This document shows, in pieces, positions 23,723-34,954 of a DNA stretch of 64,000 nucleotides. The position numbers and the translations under genes are program-made. Each line of letters begins with the position of its first letter. The stretch's first letter is position 1. The notes under the pieces were generated by a model. That model searched no databases. It saw only the letters and a list, made by a program, of their open reading frames with translations, and was not told where the DNA came from. Source of the stretch: Actinomucor elegans (Eukaryota > Mucoromycota > Mucoromycetes > Mucorales > Mucoraceae); contig JAMSLZ010000011.1 of assembly GCA_026027325.1 (NCBI GenBank), positions 1 through 64,000 on the forward strand, given 5' to 3'.

Positions 23723-24805
23723 ATGTCAAACAACAACAACAATAATTGGAGCGTCTACTTTGAGAAGATTGAACAAGAAATCTTAATCAACCGTCGTTTA
23801 ATTCAAGATTTGATCCAAATATTAGCACCTCTATTTCCTCGAGAAGCTTCGAGGGTTTCATCTAACGAAGAAATTGAACAAGCACTTGACGATGGTACAA
23901 TCATATCTGAAGCATGTTACTACATTCAGTTTTATTAACCTCTTAGCTTGTCATATATAGCTGAACGAGAAGCAATTGCAAATGCTTTGAATCCTAATTT
24001 ACGTAGTAAACGGTCAATCCCAAAAGTGCTAGAAGAAGCAAAAGTGCGTTATCAACAAAAGGCAACCAAGACAAATGTCACCCCTTCTGCACCATTAAGG
24101 TTATATGCCCTCTTGAAACACCTCAAGTATATAAAAGGCCAACAAAATGAACTGACCGATGATGATGTTCAACCGCAATACAATACGTTGAAATACTTGG
24201 CAAGAGATGTCTTGAAAGACATGGAAAGGGCAAATATAAATATTGTTGGTAAAACTTGGAGTGAAATTGGCGAAGAGGATACCAGCATTCAAGAACGTTA
24301 TGCTTTGCTTTTAGAGAAACGTGCTTTAGATGTGGGCTTGCATCTGCATCTCTGTGTAGAGATGTGGGCTGCCAAGTTACTTTTATCTGAAGCACTCAAA
24401 AACAAGAAGACTGTACGTACCAGAAGTAATTCTGCTGAAGAAGGTGAAAGTCAACAAAATCAAGAATCTGTTGAAGACAATGAGATTGAATCGTTCTTCA
24501 GGTTAGATGCTTTTTTATTTCTGTTTTTATATCTTTATTAATATGCTTGTTATGCAAATAGTGTGGATAATCAGCATATCCTTGTTGATCGTCTAGCTAC
24601 TTCTGTTGCTCCAGTTGGTCTTGCATCTCCAATTGCTAGCTTGTTGGATCTACATTCTGCTCGCTCATCAACGAAAAGAAAAGCCATTACGGTTCAACCT
24701 GACGTTGGTGAAGATGAGGAGGCTGGATCTGACAATCGTTCCAAAGAAGCGGATTCCAATAAGCGTAAACCACGCTCTAAGAAAAATACAAAAAAAACGA
24801 AATAA
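23723..24805 (+). CDS. CACTA accessory protein, intact copy (unknown function)
   Basis: I assemble three exons (23723-23915, 23961-24501, 24562-24805) with GT..AG introns of 45 and 60 bases, all in phase, giving 325 residues. The N-terminus is Asn-rich (MSNNNNNNW), followed by an acidic helical part. The middle (RSKRSIPKVLEEAKVRYQQK) is basic, a WSEIGEEDTSIQERYALLLEKRA segment looks helical, and the C-terminus is strongly basic (KRKPRSKKNTKKTK). It shares an upstream region of about 400 bases with the divergent transposase. By position it could be the TnpA-like DNA-binding partner of CACTA elements. I recognise no known domain, so this is only inference. Confidence 0.7.
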
Positions 24806-24849
24806 ATATAGACGTTTTTTTATTGGTTTAAGTAGCTGACGTAGCATTT

Positions 24850-25759
24850 TTCTGCGGCTTTTCAGTATTAAGAAAAACTTTTTTACACCAATCTTGAGTT
24901 TCTTTCTTTTTTTTCGTTTGCTAAATTGGCACATTAAACGTAAGGTTTCTTGACATTTGTCACTCTTATTGCGCACAACACTTTAACTGAAGCTTCTGTA
25001 TAATAGGAATTAACCTCAATGTCAGCTTGTAATTGTGTTTTTTTTTCCAAGCTTTCGAATATTTCCCTCGTTCTTAATGTCGTAATTATCTATAAATACG
25101 TCGTCATTCATACTGCTTATATTCTTATACTGACTTGTATTCTTAAATACTTATACCACTTCAGTAATACTTATAGCCAGTAATGCCATATAGCTTTTGA
25201 ACCTTTACTATTAGTTTTAAAGCTAATAACCATTAAGTAAGTGCAATGATTACTAATCCATTAATTTCTTTGTATATTAATCTAATACTGTTATAATAGA
25301 TTTAGTTGTGTATATATACAAGACGAAGACTATTAAAACTGTAGCCCAGTGAATTATAATTGATTGTGTCTGATATAGTGTTGGTAAGTCTGTAGCAATA
25401 GCGAGTTTCATTCAAGAATCTAATCATTACTTACTTTAGGAAAAGATGATTAAAATATGCTATTATACAAGCGTGGGCCATTCTTCTAAAGGTTAGTTCA
25501 AATATACTCTTAAAATATTGTTTCATCAACGATAACTGACATTATTTATACAGTTATTTGCTTAATTCATTTACCTGTTACTTGCCAGTGGGACATAAAT
25601 TCTTTTATACTTGTATGACAATAAGGTAAGTTAAATACTGTTCGTGTGTGATAGAAAGCTGGTTATTGTATATTCAGCTATTGAAGGCTAGTGTGTATTA
25701 GAGTAATATCTGTTGAAGTTATATATTATATAAATAAAAAAAATAGCAATTAAATTATT
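24850..25759. other. Non-coding arm of CACTA copy 2
   Basis: About 0.9 kb without a credible coding frame between the accessory gene and the right subterminal repeats. It is very AT-rich. Confidence 0.7.
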
Positions 25760-26108
25760 ATCTGAATAACCAAAATGACTATAATATTATTAGTAGTGTA
25801 TTGTGAATATATGATAGAAAACTAATAATAATATTGATTATAAATCATCAATATGGAGGGATTAATCCATACTATTATTGACTGGAAACCACTACTATTA
25901 TACAATTTACCCATAATAATATTGAAGGAAAACCCTTAATATTATAGTATTTACCCATAATATTATCGAATAAGAGTCACTAATATTATCAACCGCCGAA
26001 AAAACACTGCCTAGAAATTGACAATAATTATTAGCAGAACTATAGTCGATTTTACCCCTAATATTATCAACTTTTGGGCAAAAAACCGACAATATTTTCG
26101 CCATAGTG
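25760..26108. promoter_or_regulatory. Subterminal repeat array, right end of CACTA copy 2
   Basis: At least eight copies of a TAATATTAT core in variants such as CCATAATATTAT, CCCCTAATATTATCAA and CACTAATATTATCAA occur in 350 bases. The same block survives in the third CACTA copy at 7715-8063. A role as protein-binding sites is inferred from other CACTA elements. Confidence 0.55.
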
Positions 26109-26703
26109 CTCCTCCAACGCCCCTTCACGATGAGTGAAATTAGCGAAGGAACCAACCGATGCCCTAATAAAAGCTCTCCAGGGAAAGATGGCTTGCCGTA
26201 TGAGATTCTGTCTCTACTATTAACACACGTTGCTACCGCTCAACTCGCTCTCCAAATATACAACGACGCTTTACAATTAGCCATCTTTCCAGCTAGTTGG
26301 TGTTCGACCTGCGTATGCCTATTACCCAAAAAGGGGGATTTGAAAGAGCTCCGCAACTGGCGTCCAATATCCTTGATTAACACCGATGCGAAAGTGTTCA
26401 CCAGACTTCTCAATGCTCGATTGATGCCTCAATTTGCCAACAAAATTAGTAGACAGCAACTGGGATTCATGCCAAACCGATTTATTGCCGAACACGACCT
26501 TCAACTCAGCACTATCAAAATGATTGCACAACACCAGAAATCTCTCAATCAATAGCTCTAATGCTAGATCAAGAAAAGGCCTATGATCGGATACATCCTG
26601 AATATCTTGCTTCGACCATGAAACAATTCGGTATCCCTCACACTTTGATTCAAAGCATAATAACCCTCTTTTTTTCCACTAGTATACAAGTCAATGTCAA
26701 TGG
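26109..26703 (+). pseudogene. LINE ORF2 fragment: start of the reverse transcriptase domain
   Basis: It continues the frame of 17925-18734 after the CACTA element. Motifs are SSPGKDGLPYEIL (finger), LLPKKGDLKELRNWRPISL and LGFMPNRFIAEHDLQ. One frameshift near 26545 then gives MLDQEKAYDRIHPEYL, the motif A region with the catalytic D. It ends at the LTR at 26704, and the YADD motif and the rest of the palm are gone. Confidence 0.9.
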
Positions 26704-27066
26704 TGTTATATCGAATATAATAAAGACTGTAAAATAACCAGACTGATAAAACGAATTGATTTATTAAAGCATTAAAATGATGGGCTATTTATACAAAATT
26801 GAAGTTCGGATTTAACTTGATATTATAGACGATTGAGTTAGTCAAAGACTGCGCTCATGGAGTTAACAAGGATTTATAGTAATCCATTCTAGTACGACTT
26901 TATATTCGGTGATAGATAGTTTATGAAGGTTAGTTGCACTAAGCATTGATTTCCATATATATCTCTTAACCGACGTTACAAAGTTGTCAAAGCACAAGCT
27001 GAGTATAAGCATTGTCGAACATTGACCTGATTGGTGACGGACACTGAACAAGTCATGTTTACAACA
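26704..27066 (-). repeat. Solo LTR (family 2) without target duplication
   Basis: 363 bases, the inverse of 17300-17663, with ends TGTTATATCG and TTTACAACA. The flanks are AATGG and CTGTC, so they do not match. The LINE sequence between motif A and the C-terminal finger is missing at this point. Confidence 0.9.
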
Positions 27067-27463
27067 CTGTCCTCTTTGTTCATCTTATATTCCAACTAGA
27101 GAAACACTAGATCACTTTATCTTCGAATGCCCACTCAAATTTCATGTCTGGCAAACCATCTACTACGCCTATATTCGGCACTCTCTTCCCTCTCCACCAC
27201 CCAACAGGATCACTCTATCCTCATTCTACCTACTATTACACCTTTCATTCCCGACTGTTCACCAAACATCCCTTCCACTATTCCCCAAACTCACTTTACA
27301 TCAAATCTTCGCATGTTCTCTTCAGTGCGTTTGGCAGGCGCATTGGCGATTTGTTTTCGATGAGATTCCTTTTCGTCCCTCAAAAGTACTTAAATCAATA
27401 GCACGACTTCTTACCCAGCTTGACTCGGAACTGCAGCTTGACTCGAACCACGGCCATCAATAG
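27067..27463 (+). pseudogene. LINE ORF2 C-terminus (cysteine/histidine finger)
   Basis: From 27068 the frame reads CPLCSSYIPTRETLDHFIFE followed by CP, a C-x2-C...H...C finger typical of LINE C-termini, then HVWQ and about 100 more residues to TAG at 27461. The 131 codons are open with no break. Confidence 0.85.
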
Positions 27464-27614
27464 GTACTCTCCTTATGTAACCATCAATTCTTTCCATTCA
27501 TTCAATTGTCAACTTAATTTAATATTATTATACCAGTCTTTTATTCCTCTCGCACCTGACGTTTAAAGGACCTTAAATAAAAATGGAGCTCGCTCCCCTA
27601 CAAAAAAAAAAAAA
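27464..27614 (+). other. LINE 3' UTR and poly(A) tail
   Basis: It contains AATAAA (CTTAAATAAAAATGG) and ends in CCCCTACAAAAAAAAAAAAA. The next base belongs to a different element, so the A-run marks the insertion point. Confidence 0.85.
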
Positions 27615-27966
27615 TACATGATTTATGGATACAGTGTGACGAAGAATGGAATACATTCACTGAGAAGGAACATAGGAGGTACATTGAAAGTATGCCAGCT
27701 CGAATTAGAGCCGTTTTGGACGCGAAAGGTGGACTAACTAGATATTAGTTTAGTAGGGAAAAAATTATTCACGTGTAGTACCTTATTTGTTTAGTATATT
27801 ACACAACAACCAATAAAGTAATCAATACATATTTTTTACCATAGTTGCATATTCAGTCAAAGTTTTTTAAGAGTATCTTTACATAATTATATGTTGAGTG
27901 GTTCTTGAGTTTTGAAATGATATATCTGAAATAATTAAACACTTGAACAGTTTTTTCACCCATTGT
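27615..27966 (+). mobile_element. Tc1/mariner element 4, 3' fragment cut by the LINE
   Basis: 27618-27749 encodes the last 43 residues of a Tc1 transposase (HDLWIQCDEEWNTFTEKEH ... DAKGGLTRY, stop TAG). This aligns with the C-terminus of element 1. About 215 bases follow, ending in GAACAGTTTTTTCACCCATTG, which looks like a terminal repeat. The upstream part is replaced by the LINE poly(A) tail. Confidence 0.8.
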
Positions 27967-28859
27967 TTGTTCAAAAATTGGCACATCATACATTTACGTC
28001 AAGTTTTTCAAGCACAATCACACTTAAATAATTTTTTATAAGCAATACTTTCTAATGATATAAGTATCGAAAAGTAAAATTAACTTTATAGAAAGTAGTA
28101 TACATATTAACTATCAAAAACTTAGCCTTTTGAGGCCGATTTGTTTTTACAAAAAGTCTCTTTTCAGAAAAATCAATTATGGTTTAAACACTGCTTTTGA
28201 CGAGAAACAAAAAATATTCCCTTAAAGATAATAGTTTTGAGAATCTATATACATGCTTAAAAATATATGTGTTATTATTTTTTGTAGAATTATTAACACA
28301 CAAAGGGTCGACCTCAGATGACCGATCGGGGCAACCTGTGCTTGTTAATTAAAGTGATCAATACAAAATAATGAATTGTCGTAGAAATGCTGACAAAGTT
28401 GTTATATGATTAAAAGGAATGATAATAGAGTAAAGAGAGATACAAGTAGAATTGAATATTTATGTATCTACTCTTGCTTGTTTTATCGTTCAATATTGTA
28501 GCAAGCGTCATTTATTGCAAGCTTTTTTACCAGTCGTATTTGAAGATTACATTATTAACTATGGAAAGACGAAATACTACTACTACTAGATGTATATCAT
28601 TACGCAGTTGAAGAGAATGTCTTATTCATCTTTAACAAAAATCAACGCGGGATATTGATCTTCTTTAGTAACATCTGAGTTTCGTTTTCAAAGACTGTAC
28701 TTGGTATAGCTTGCGTGAGTAATTCTATTGCTTCTTTCTATTGTATAACATTACTGATTAAAAATGTATCACATAAACTTCAATAAAAATACCCAATATC
28801 TAGTACGTCAATATACTCCTGACAATTTCTGAGTTATATAACTATAGAATTTATATAGA
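27967..28859. other. No gene recognised
   Basis: AT-rich non-coding sequence. I see no open frame, RNA gene or repeat that I can support. Confidence 0.5.
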
Positions 28860-29900
28860 GTGGGAAGTAACACTTTAGTGATTTATGAAGTATGCCTACT
28901 ATTTTGTGGATTCTGTGAACAAGAACTTAATGATAATAATAAAATACTTATATACATAAACTTCACAGTTACTTTACCTCTTACACTTATACCGGAACTA
29001 CTAGTCCACACTGCAGATTCATCAATACCGCTGTCAATATCCAGTACTGAGATTTCAAGAAGACAACCAATTCTATATCGTTGGACTATACCAAATGTAT
29101 TAGATAAATGTATCTCTGTAACTTTAGATCTCCTTGAAGATTCCAGATTTCCAGCTTCTGAGCAATCTGCTACAAGGTTTTCCCTCTACTTTCATTGTTA
29201 GCTTTCTGCTTCTTAGTACCCCAGCCTGGAAATTGTTTTGGCTTCTTGATTTGAATACGCAATCAATTACACCATGATGACTTTTACATGACTCCAGTGG
29301 CATCTCTACAAAACAGCACCAATGGGACTCCGTATCCTTGTCCGAAGTCTATGTCCACTATGTCAATCAGCAGCGGAAGGTCTGTCTTATTTTTACTGTA
29401 GAATGTATACAAAAAAACTTTATGCGAGAATTTTAGGTGGCAAGTCTTGGAGAAATAAAGAAAGATGTGGATGACATCCAGATCATAGTGACTACTAAGC
29501 AAACATGAATAATATGGATCTAAACCAAGTTAACTGTGAACGTTATAGAACAGAATGAAACTGGCCCTCTTAGACATACTAACTGATATCCTCGTGGATG
29601 AGAGTTACAGCAGAGGACCTGAGAAAAAGTGCATGTTCGGCAACATTGTAAAAATGTACCTTTCTAACAGTTGCCAGAGCAATAATGAGAATCATGACAA
29701 CAAAAATTCCAGATTTCTGGCAGTATTCAGTGCTGTAAAAATACAAAGGGTATCAAAACTGTCTTGCTATCGTAGATATGGATCGTAGGCTACAGGAATA
29801 CAAAAATGACTTCTAAATTATATAGGCTTGAGGTGGTAGTAGAAGAGAAGATGTTCAATGTATAAAGATTACAGTTTCCTTTCAAGCTTTTGTTGCTTTA
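28860..29900 (+). pseudogene. Unrecognised decayed coding-like stretch
   Basis: A 113-codon frame without an ATG before codon 1 of usual context (28860-29201) is followed by shorter frames in changing phases (about 29300-29500, 29555-29788). One contains a CPLCQSAAEG segment and others are rich in Lys/Asn. The pattern suggests an old coding sequence with several breaks, perhaps an element remnant. I cannot assign a family, and chance frames are possible. Confidence 0.25.
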
Positions 29901-31027
29901 AGTGCAAAGCTTTAGTAAAAATCTTAATGCTCATAGTTCTTGATAACTATCTTTTTTAAGCACTTCATGACATTCTCACTGCCAAGTATATTAAGATGAA
30001 TTACTAGACATCCAAACTATCTTTGCGCAAGGGTTAGCATGTCGCGTCTTAAAGATATTTCTATATATATATAGTGGAAAGAAGTTTACTTGTTATTATA
30101 TTTCGACGGATAAACGAACTATACGACAGGTCATGGCTTGCACCATCTTTAGCTTGTTTGAAGAACTATCCACATTTAGAATAATAAAAAAAAGCCTTTA
30201 TCTGTAAGACTGTCTCCAAGGATTAGGTTTTTTGGATGTAGATGCCCTGATTCATGATTCGATGTTTGGTTGTCAATGTTATATTGATGTATTTGACAGT
30301 ATTTGGCTACTTTGGTAAAATATCAGCAGTTGCTGTTATGGCGGTATGGAATAGAAAGTAGTTTTTTTTTAAACGATTTAGATATATGGCTGAATTTTGT
30401 TACACAGTAAAAAACAGCATATAAATCAAATCCGATAACACATATACCTTAATTTTTGGAATGTACAAACAGTGCAACCTGTTTTAAATATTATGATTTG
30501 GTATCATAGTCTGCTCCCTTATCGAAGATAGAACTATCTGCCATGACAGCGACATCTCTTTTATGTTAACCAGCCCAAATTCTATATATCAAGGAACACA
30601 GACAAAAGTCTATCACAGGCACATAAGTCAAAGAATTTGTGACTGAGGTTATTCACAAAGAATGATAAGCCTATATTCTGTAGTGCCTTTTTGCCAAACT
30701 TGTATTTGTCAATCTTAATCCATACTATTACGAGTAAAAAGACCAGTGGCTGTGTTTATTTTAGCTACTCAAAAATATGAGAGCGATTTCATGTACTATA
30801 ACCCAAGAGATAGCGCGCTCAACCAATTGACAGTGAGTAAAAACTCCAAGATACACTTCTCGAAACTATCACTCAATAGGTATCTTGCATGAAAGCCAAC
30901 AGCCCTTACTTTAATCCATCAACTGTATGAATGTCCTTTTTATAATACTTTTTTTTTATTACTGCATTTTGGCTGGTAAATAAGAAAAAAGGTTTCTTTT
31001 TTTAAAAAAAGTCACTCAGTAACCAAT
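29900..31027. other. No gene recognised
   Basis: Intergenic sequence upstream of the eS26 3' end (which is read on the minus strand). No open frame or repeat stands out. Confidence 0.5.
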
Positions 31028-31704
31028 TTAAGCCTTGTTGGCAGCCTAACGATGCATCATAATGTTAGTTCTATCTTTATGAGTATGCATTATAGAGTGT
31101 TTACCTTCTGGAATCTGAATCTAGGAGGAGGAAGACGGTTACGACGGTCGACAGCAGAACGGACACGGACGACACGAGCGTGAATAGCGCAAGAGATACA
31201 GTAGTGAAGCTTGACGTACAACTTGGGGATAGCATATTCTGTGTAGTTAAATCAGAAATTAGTCATTGATAATTATCTCAAGGATCAAAAGGTTTACCCT
31301 CGTAGATGGAAGCTTCTTGGAGATCACGGACAGCAGCAGCTTCAACCATGTTACGGATAGTGAAACGCTTGATAGCCTTATCCTTGGGGACACAACGGTA
31401 ACAGTTGATACAACGAACAACCTTGTTGTGGCCACGACCGTGCTTGTTACGTCCGTTATTTCTTCTCTTGCAAGTCTATTATATCCAAAACAAACTCATT
31501 AGAATAAATGGTCGAAGCAAATGAAAGAGAGAGGCAGAGAAGTATATGAGGAGTAACATTGTGAGGAAAGAGAGTCGTATCCATCCAAAATTTTCAATTC
31601 ATCCATGATTGTAATCCATCTGTAGTCGTTGATCGTATCGTTGATTCACCCTCATATCAATCTACAGTCTCTCCCTCTCTTCCATTAGAGTTGAAACGTA
31701 CCAT
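31028..31704 (-). CDS. RPS26: 40S ribosomal protein eS26
   Basis: Four exons on the minus strand: 31702-31704 (ATG only), 31298-31475, 31105-31238 and 31028-31045. The introns are GT..AG. The protein has 110 residues, the family's normal length. Diagnostic segments are [13 protein letters not shown] at the N-terminus, [44 protein letters not shown] and the C-terminal RLPPPRFR. The conserved Cys residues of the zinc site (C-x2-C ... C-x2-C) are present. eS26 lies at the mRNA exit channel of the small subunit. The first intron (226 bases) starts directly after the ATG, a common feature of fungal ribosomal-protein genes. Codons are biased toward C/T-ending forms (CGT, GGT, AAG), as expected for a highly expressed gene. 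Confidence 0.97.
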
Positions 31705-32761
31705 ATTGATAGATGAACAAAGAAGTTGAGAGAGAGTTCGTTTAATGCTCAAATCGCTGTACTTTACGTTCTGCTTCTGGCTGAGATTATTCACAAAGCT
31801 TTTAATTTCCGGCCCGCAAGCCGAACAGTTATATTCGGTCCGGGAAGTCGAAATCTTTTTTGAGTTATATCTTTATTTTTTATTTTCGTTAAACATTGGC
31901 CGCATTTTTATATTGTAAACTACGTTCCAGATGCATAGTTTATCGAGAGAATATCGTTCTTACAATAGAGTTCTACTTTTCATCATTGTTTTTTAATTAT
32001 TTTTATTTAGGAATTTTTCTCTCTTAGAAACTAGAAATTAACGCATAAAACAAAAAATATAAAGAGATCGTATATAGTTCAAAGCAATTTTCCTCTTATA
32101 TATATCTAGCTGAAGTGTAAAGATCAATTGGTTTTCCCATTTTTCCCGGATGGCAACTTTAATCGTATTACTTAGCTTCAAGAGTCTATTGTAAATACAC
32201 TGTCTAGAGTCTAGAGTTGCTTTATACATATGAGCCTATGTTTTGAATATTTTTTATTATTATTTTATCTTGTGTAATAAGGTTTATTCCACACAAACAG
32301 AAAAGTAGGAAATTGATTTGAAATTAGAAAACTATCTCCAGAAAACTATAACAATTATAGCATAATCTACGCCATTCAATGAGCAAAGAAGTTACACACA
32401 AGCTCTATTAAAAAAATACTCGTATTATTTAGAATATATTATGCGAAAGGCACATTAAAGTAAAGGATGGGGATTGTTTTGAGAGCTGAAGCGTGGAAGA
32501 TTATATTTATTAAAATTCAATACTTTTATAATTGTTACCTCAATTATACATTGTTTCTTCTTCTTTTCTTCTTTACTTTTTATATTCAAACCCTAAGCAA
32601 TATCAAAAATAGCAGATTTCAACTTTATTAAATCCTATATATTTAGTTTTAGTCATATAATAATAATGTTCATATATTGTCAAATTAGCCAATCAAAAGC
32701 TTATAAAGGCCATTTACCTTACAGAGCACAAAAATCAATACAGATGAATCTCCAATAGCCA
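31705..32761. other. Divergent intergenic region between eS26 and the Thp3/LENG8-like gene
   Basis: About 1 kb that must contain the promoters of both genes. I see T-rich tracts and an AATAAGG-like stretch but no motif I can name with confidence. Confidence 0.5.
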
Positions 32762-34816
32762 ATGAGTACGAAGCGGAATGTAAGTTTTCTTCAATCGTAT
32801 TAAGGTTTAAGGATTTACTCGCAGGCACCTAAGTCACAACTTGGGAAATGCTTAAAAACTATAAGATCTAGACTAATCTCACTCGGATTTAGCTCTGAAA
32901 CAAATTACTTTTGTGAAGAATTTCGCTTACTAACTTTCTTTTCTTTTAATTGCTAACAGCATAAAGCAACGTATAAAATGAATAAGACACCTCAATATGT
33001 TATAGTCAATAGTGGGAAAAAGAAAAAGATTATGGCCACGAATCCCACAGCTATGCAGACTGTCAATACAGAAGACGAATGGCCGCCTGCTTTAAAGTAA
33101 ATTAATTAAAATTTCGACTAGTTTTGATCCTAATTCGAGTCCTTTTTTTTTGTCTTGTTTATCTTGCTAGAGAATATGTAGCGCACGCGTTTGCAAATGT
33201 CTTACCTAACAAGAGGGCGTTATTGGAGACACAGTTGAAAACGATTATTGCACAAGCTAAAAGAACCAATATGATGGATATAATTGATTGGAACGAGCGC
33301 GATTTGCCAGGGTAAGATGATTACGATGTAAAAAAAAGTCTTAACGCTAACAAGTTTATAGTGCTTGCGAAGATACAAAAAACCCAAATGCCTCTGATCT
33401 ATTTCATAAAAAGCAAGTTATTAACACAACAGTAAGGATTATCTATGAATTAACACAACATGATTTAGAGAAAAAGCAATCATCTCGAGGTTGGGAAATA
33501 TTGAATTGACAGCTGCAGAAGTGAAACGAAGAGAAATGAGAGCCATGCGCTTTCAAACAAATATACCAACAATTCCTACTAAAGCTCTTCCTACACCAAA
33601 AGCACAGGTTACCATGACAGATGAATCAAAGACTTATACGCCGCTTCCTTGGGACACAAAGGCCTTGCCAGATGCTGTCAAACCAAAGAAGAAACCTTAT
33701 TCTCGTATTCAATGGGATGTGACAACTTTACCAGACGTTCCAGCTATGGAGGTAGTAGGGACTAGTACAGCATTGGAAAAGCCGTATTTCAGATTAACTT
33801 CAGTAAGCGTCCCCCATGAGATAACGCACCATTAAGTATTAACGCACATGCTATGTAGGCTGCTGATCCTGCTACTGTGCGCCCACTCAGTGTTTTGAAA
33901 AAAGCATTCAAAATGCTTCGTGTTAAATGGAGAGAAGAGGGGAACTATTCGTATATTTGTGAACAGTTCAAGTCAATGAGACAGGATTTGACAGTAAACA
34001 TCAGTGATAAAGAGCATAGGCAGACGTTGATCTTCTTGTTTATTAGGTACAAAGAATTCGAAACGAGTTTACAGTGAGAGTATATGAAACACATGCTAGA
34101 ATTGCTTTAGAAAAGGTATGTCTATACATGAAGTAATGTAGGTTATTTCTAATATCGCTAGTTAGGGTGATATTGGTGAATACAACCAATGCCAAACGCA
34201 ACTCAAGTACTTATATGAGCAAAATATCCCAGGCTGTGCTGATGAATTCTTGGCCTATAGAATTCTCTATATGCTTTTTTCTCGCAATAGATCAGGTAAT
34301 GATTAATCTCTACGGCAGATATTAAACTCACCAGCCGATAGATATCAATGCTATTATGGAAGAAATGTGTGATGTTGGTTTGGAGAACCATGCCGAATGC
34401 GTTCAGCATGCTTTAATGATAAGATCAGCATTAGCAAAAGGAAATTATCACAAGTTCTTTCGTTTGTATGAGGATGCACCCAACATGGGAGGATACTTAA
34501 TAGATCAATTTGTTGGAAGAGTGAGAATTGAAGCCTTGATTGTTATCTGCAAAGCGTAAGTTTTTTACAAGCATTTATTACAATCACTAAACGATGTTTT
34601 TATAATAGTTTTAAGATGGGAGTACCAATGGCTTTCATTGCAAAAGAGCTTGCTTTTGATAGCATCAAACTATTGGTTAAATTCTTGAAGGAACACGATA
34701 TCAAACAGCTGGCTAGTAAAAGTAAAGATGGCACGTTTGATACAAAGTCTGCCTTACCAACGTTGATTGGACAAAGTAAATCATACAATAAAGTGGATAT
34801 CAAGGGCCAAATTTAA
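32762..34816 (+). CDS. THP3: SAC3/GANP/THP3-family protein (Thp3 / LENG8-like)
   Basis: I assemble ten exons: 32762-32779, 32960-33096, 33171-33311, 33362-33412, 33469-33802, 33859-33993, 34047-34115, 34166-34295, 34342-34555 and 34609-34816. All phases fit, giving 478 residues. The intron 33413-33468 begins GCAAGT, a GC..AG intron, and the canonical alternatives break the frame. The N-terminal part has [16 protein letters not shown], the middle has MRAMRFQ, and the SAC3/GANP domain starts at [11 protein letters not shown] and includes [19 protein letters not shown] and [20 protein letters not shown]. In yeast Thp3 works with Csn12 in transcription elongation and splicing. LENG8 is the animal counterpart. 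The first small exon is inferred from a GTAAGT donor. A start at 32978 is the alternative. Confidence 0.9.
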
Positions 34817-34954
34817 AACCACACACATTAAAAGTGTCATTTATTTGATCGTCACACGTAAAACTTTTCTCCCTTTTCTGATTTAAAAGAGTTTTCAAGA
34901 GTTTTTGTTCTTTCTTTTTTCCTGTATATATAAACTAGATTGTAGAACTTGAAG

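Larger units (their letters stand above)
18735..26108 (-). mobile_element. CACTA (En/Spm-like) transposon, copy 2, complete, 7374 bp
   Basis: The terminal inverted repeats are CACTATGGCGAAAATATTGT, at 18735 and inverted at 26108. The 3-bp target duplication CTC lies at 18732-18734 and 26109-26111. Removing the element and one CTC restores an open LINE frame (VHDL joined to QRPFTMSE). It holds the transposase gene (minus) and the accessory gene (plus) transcribed divergently from about 23.5 kb, a long right non-coding arm, and short TAATATTAT-type motifs near both ends. Confidence 0.96.
15673..27614 (+). mobile_element. LINE-1 of the window: non-LTR retrotransposon, broken into four pieces
   Basis: The pieces read in order as one element. 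15673-17052 holds the 5' part and ORF1. 17925-18734 holds the endonuclease end and linker. 26109-26703 holds the reverse transcriptase start. 27067-27614 holds the ORF2 C-terminus, 3' UTR and an A-run of about 13. The gaps are LTRs (17053-17924, 26704-27066) and CACTA copy 2. Parts of ORF1/ORF2 and most of the polymerase, including the YADD box, are missing at the two LTR sites. The same family as the element at 37250-43060. Confidence 0.88.

Noticed and set aside
31266..31502. 78-codon plus-strand frame
   Set aside because: Antisense of eS26 exon 2.
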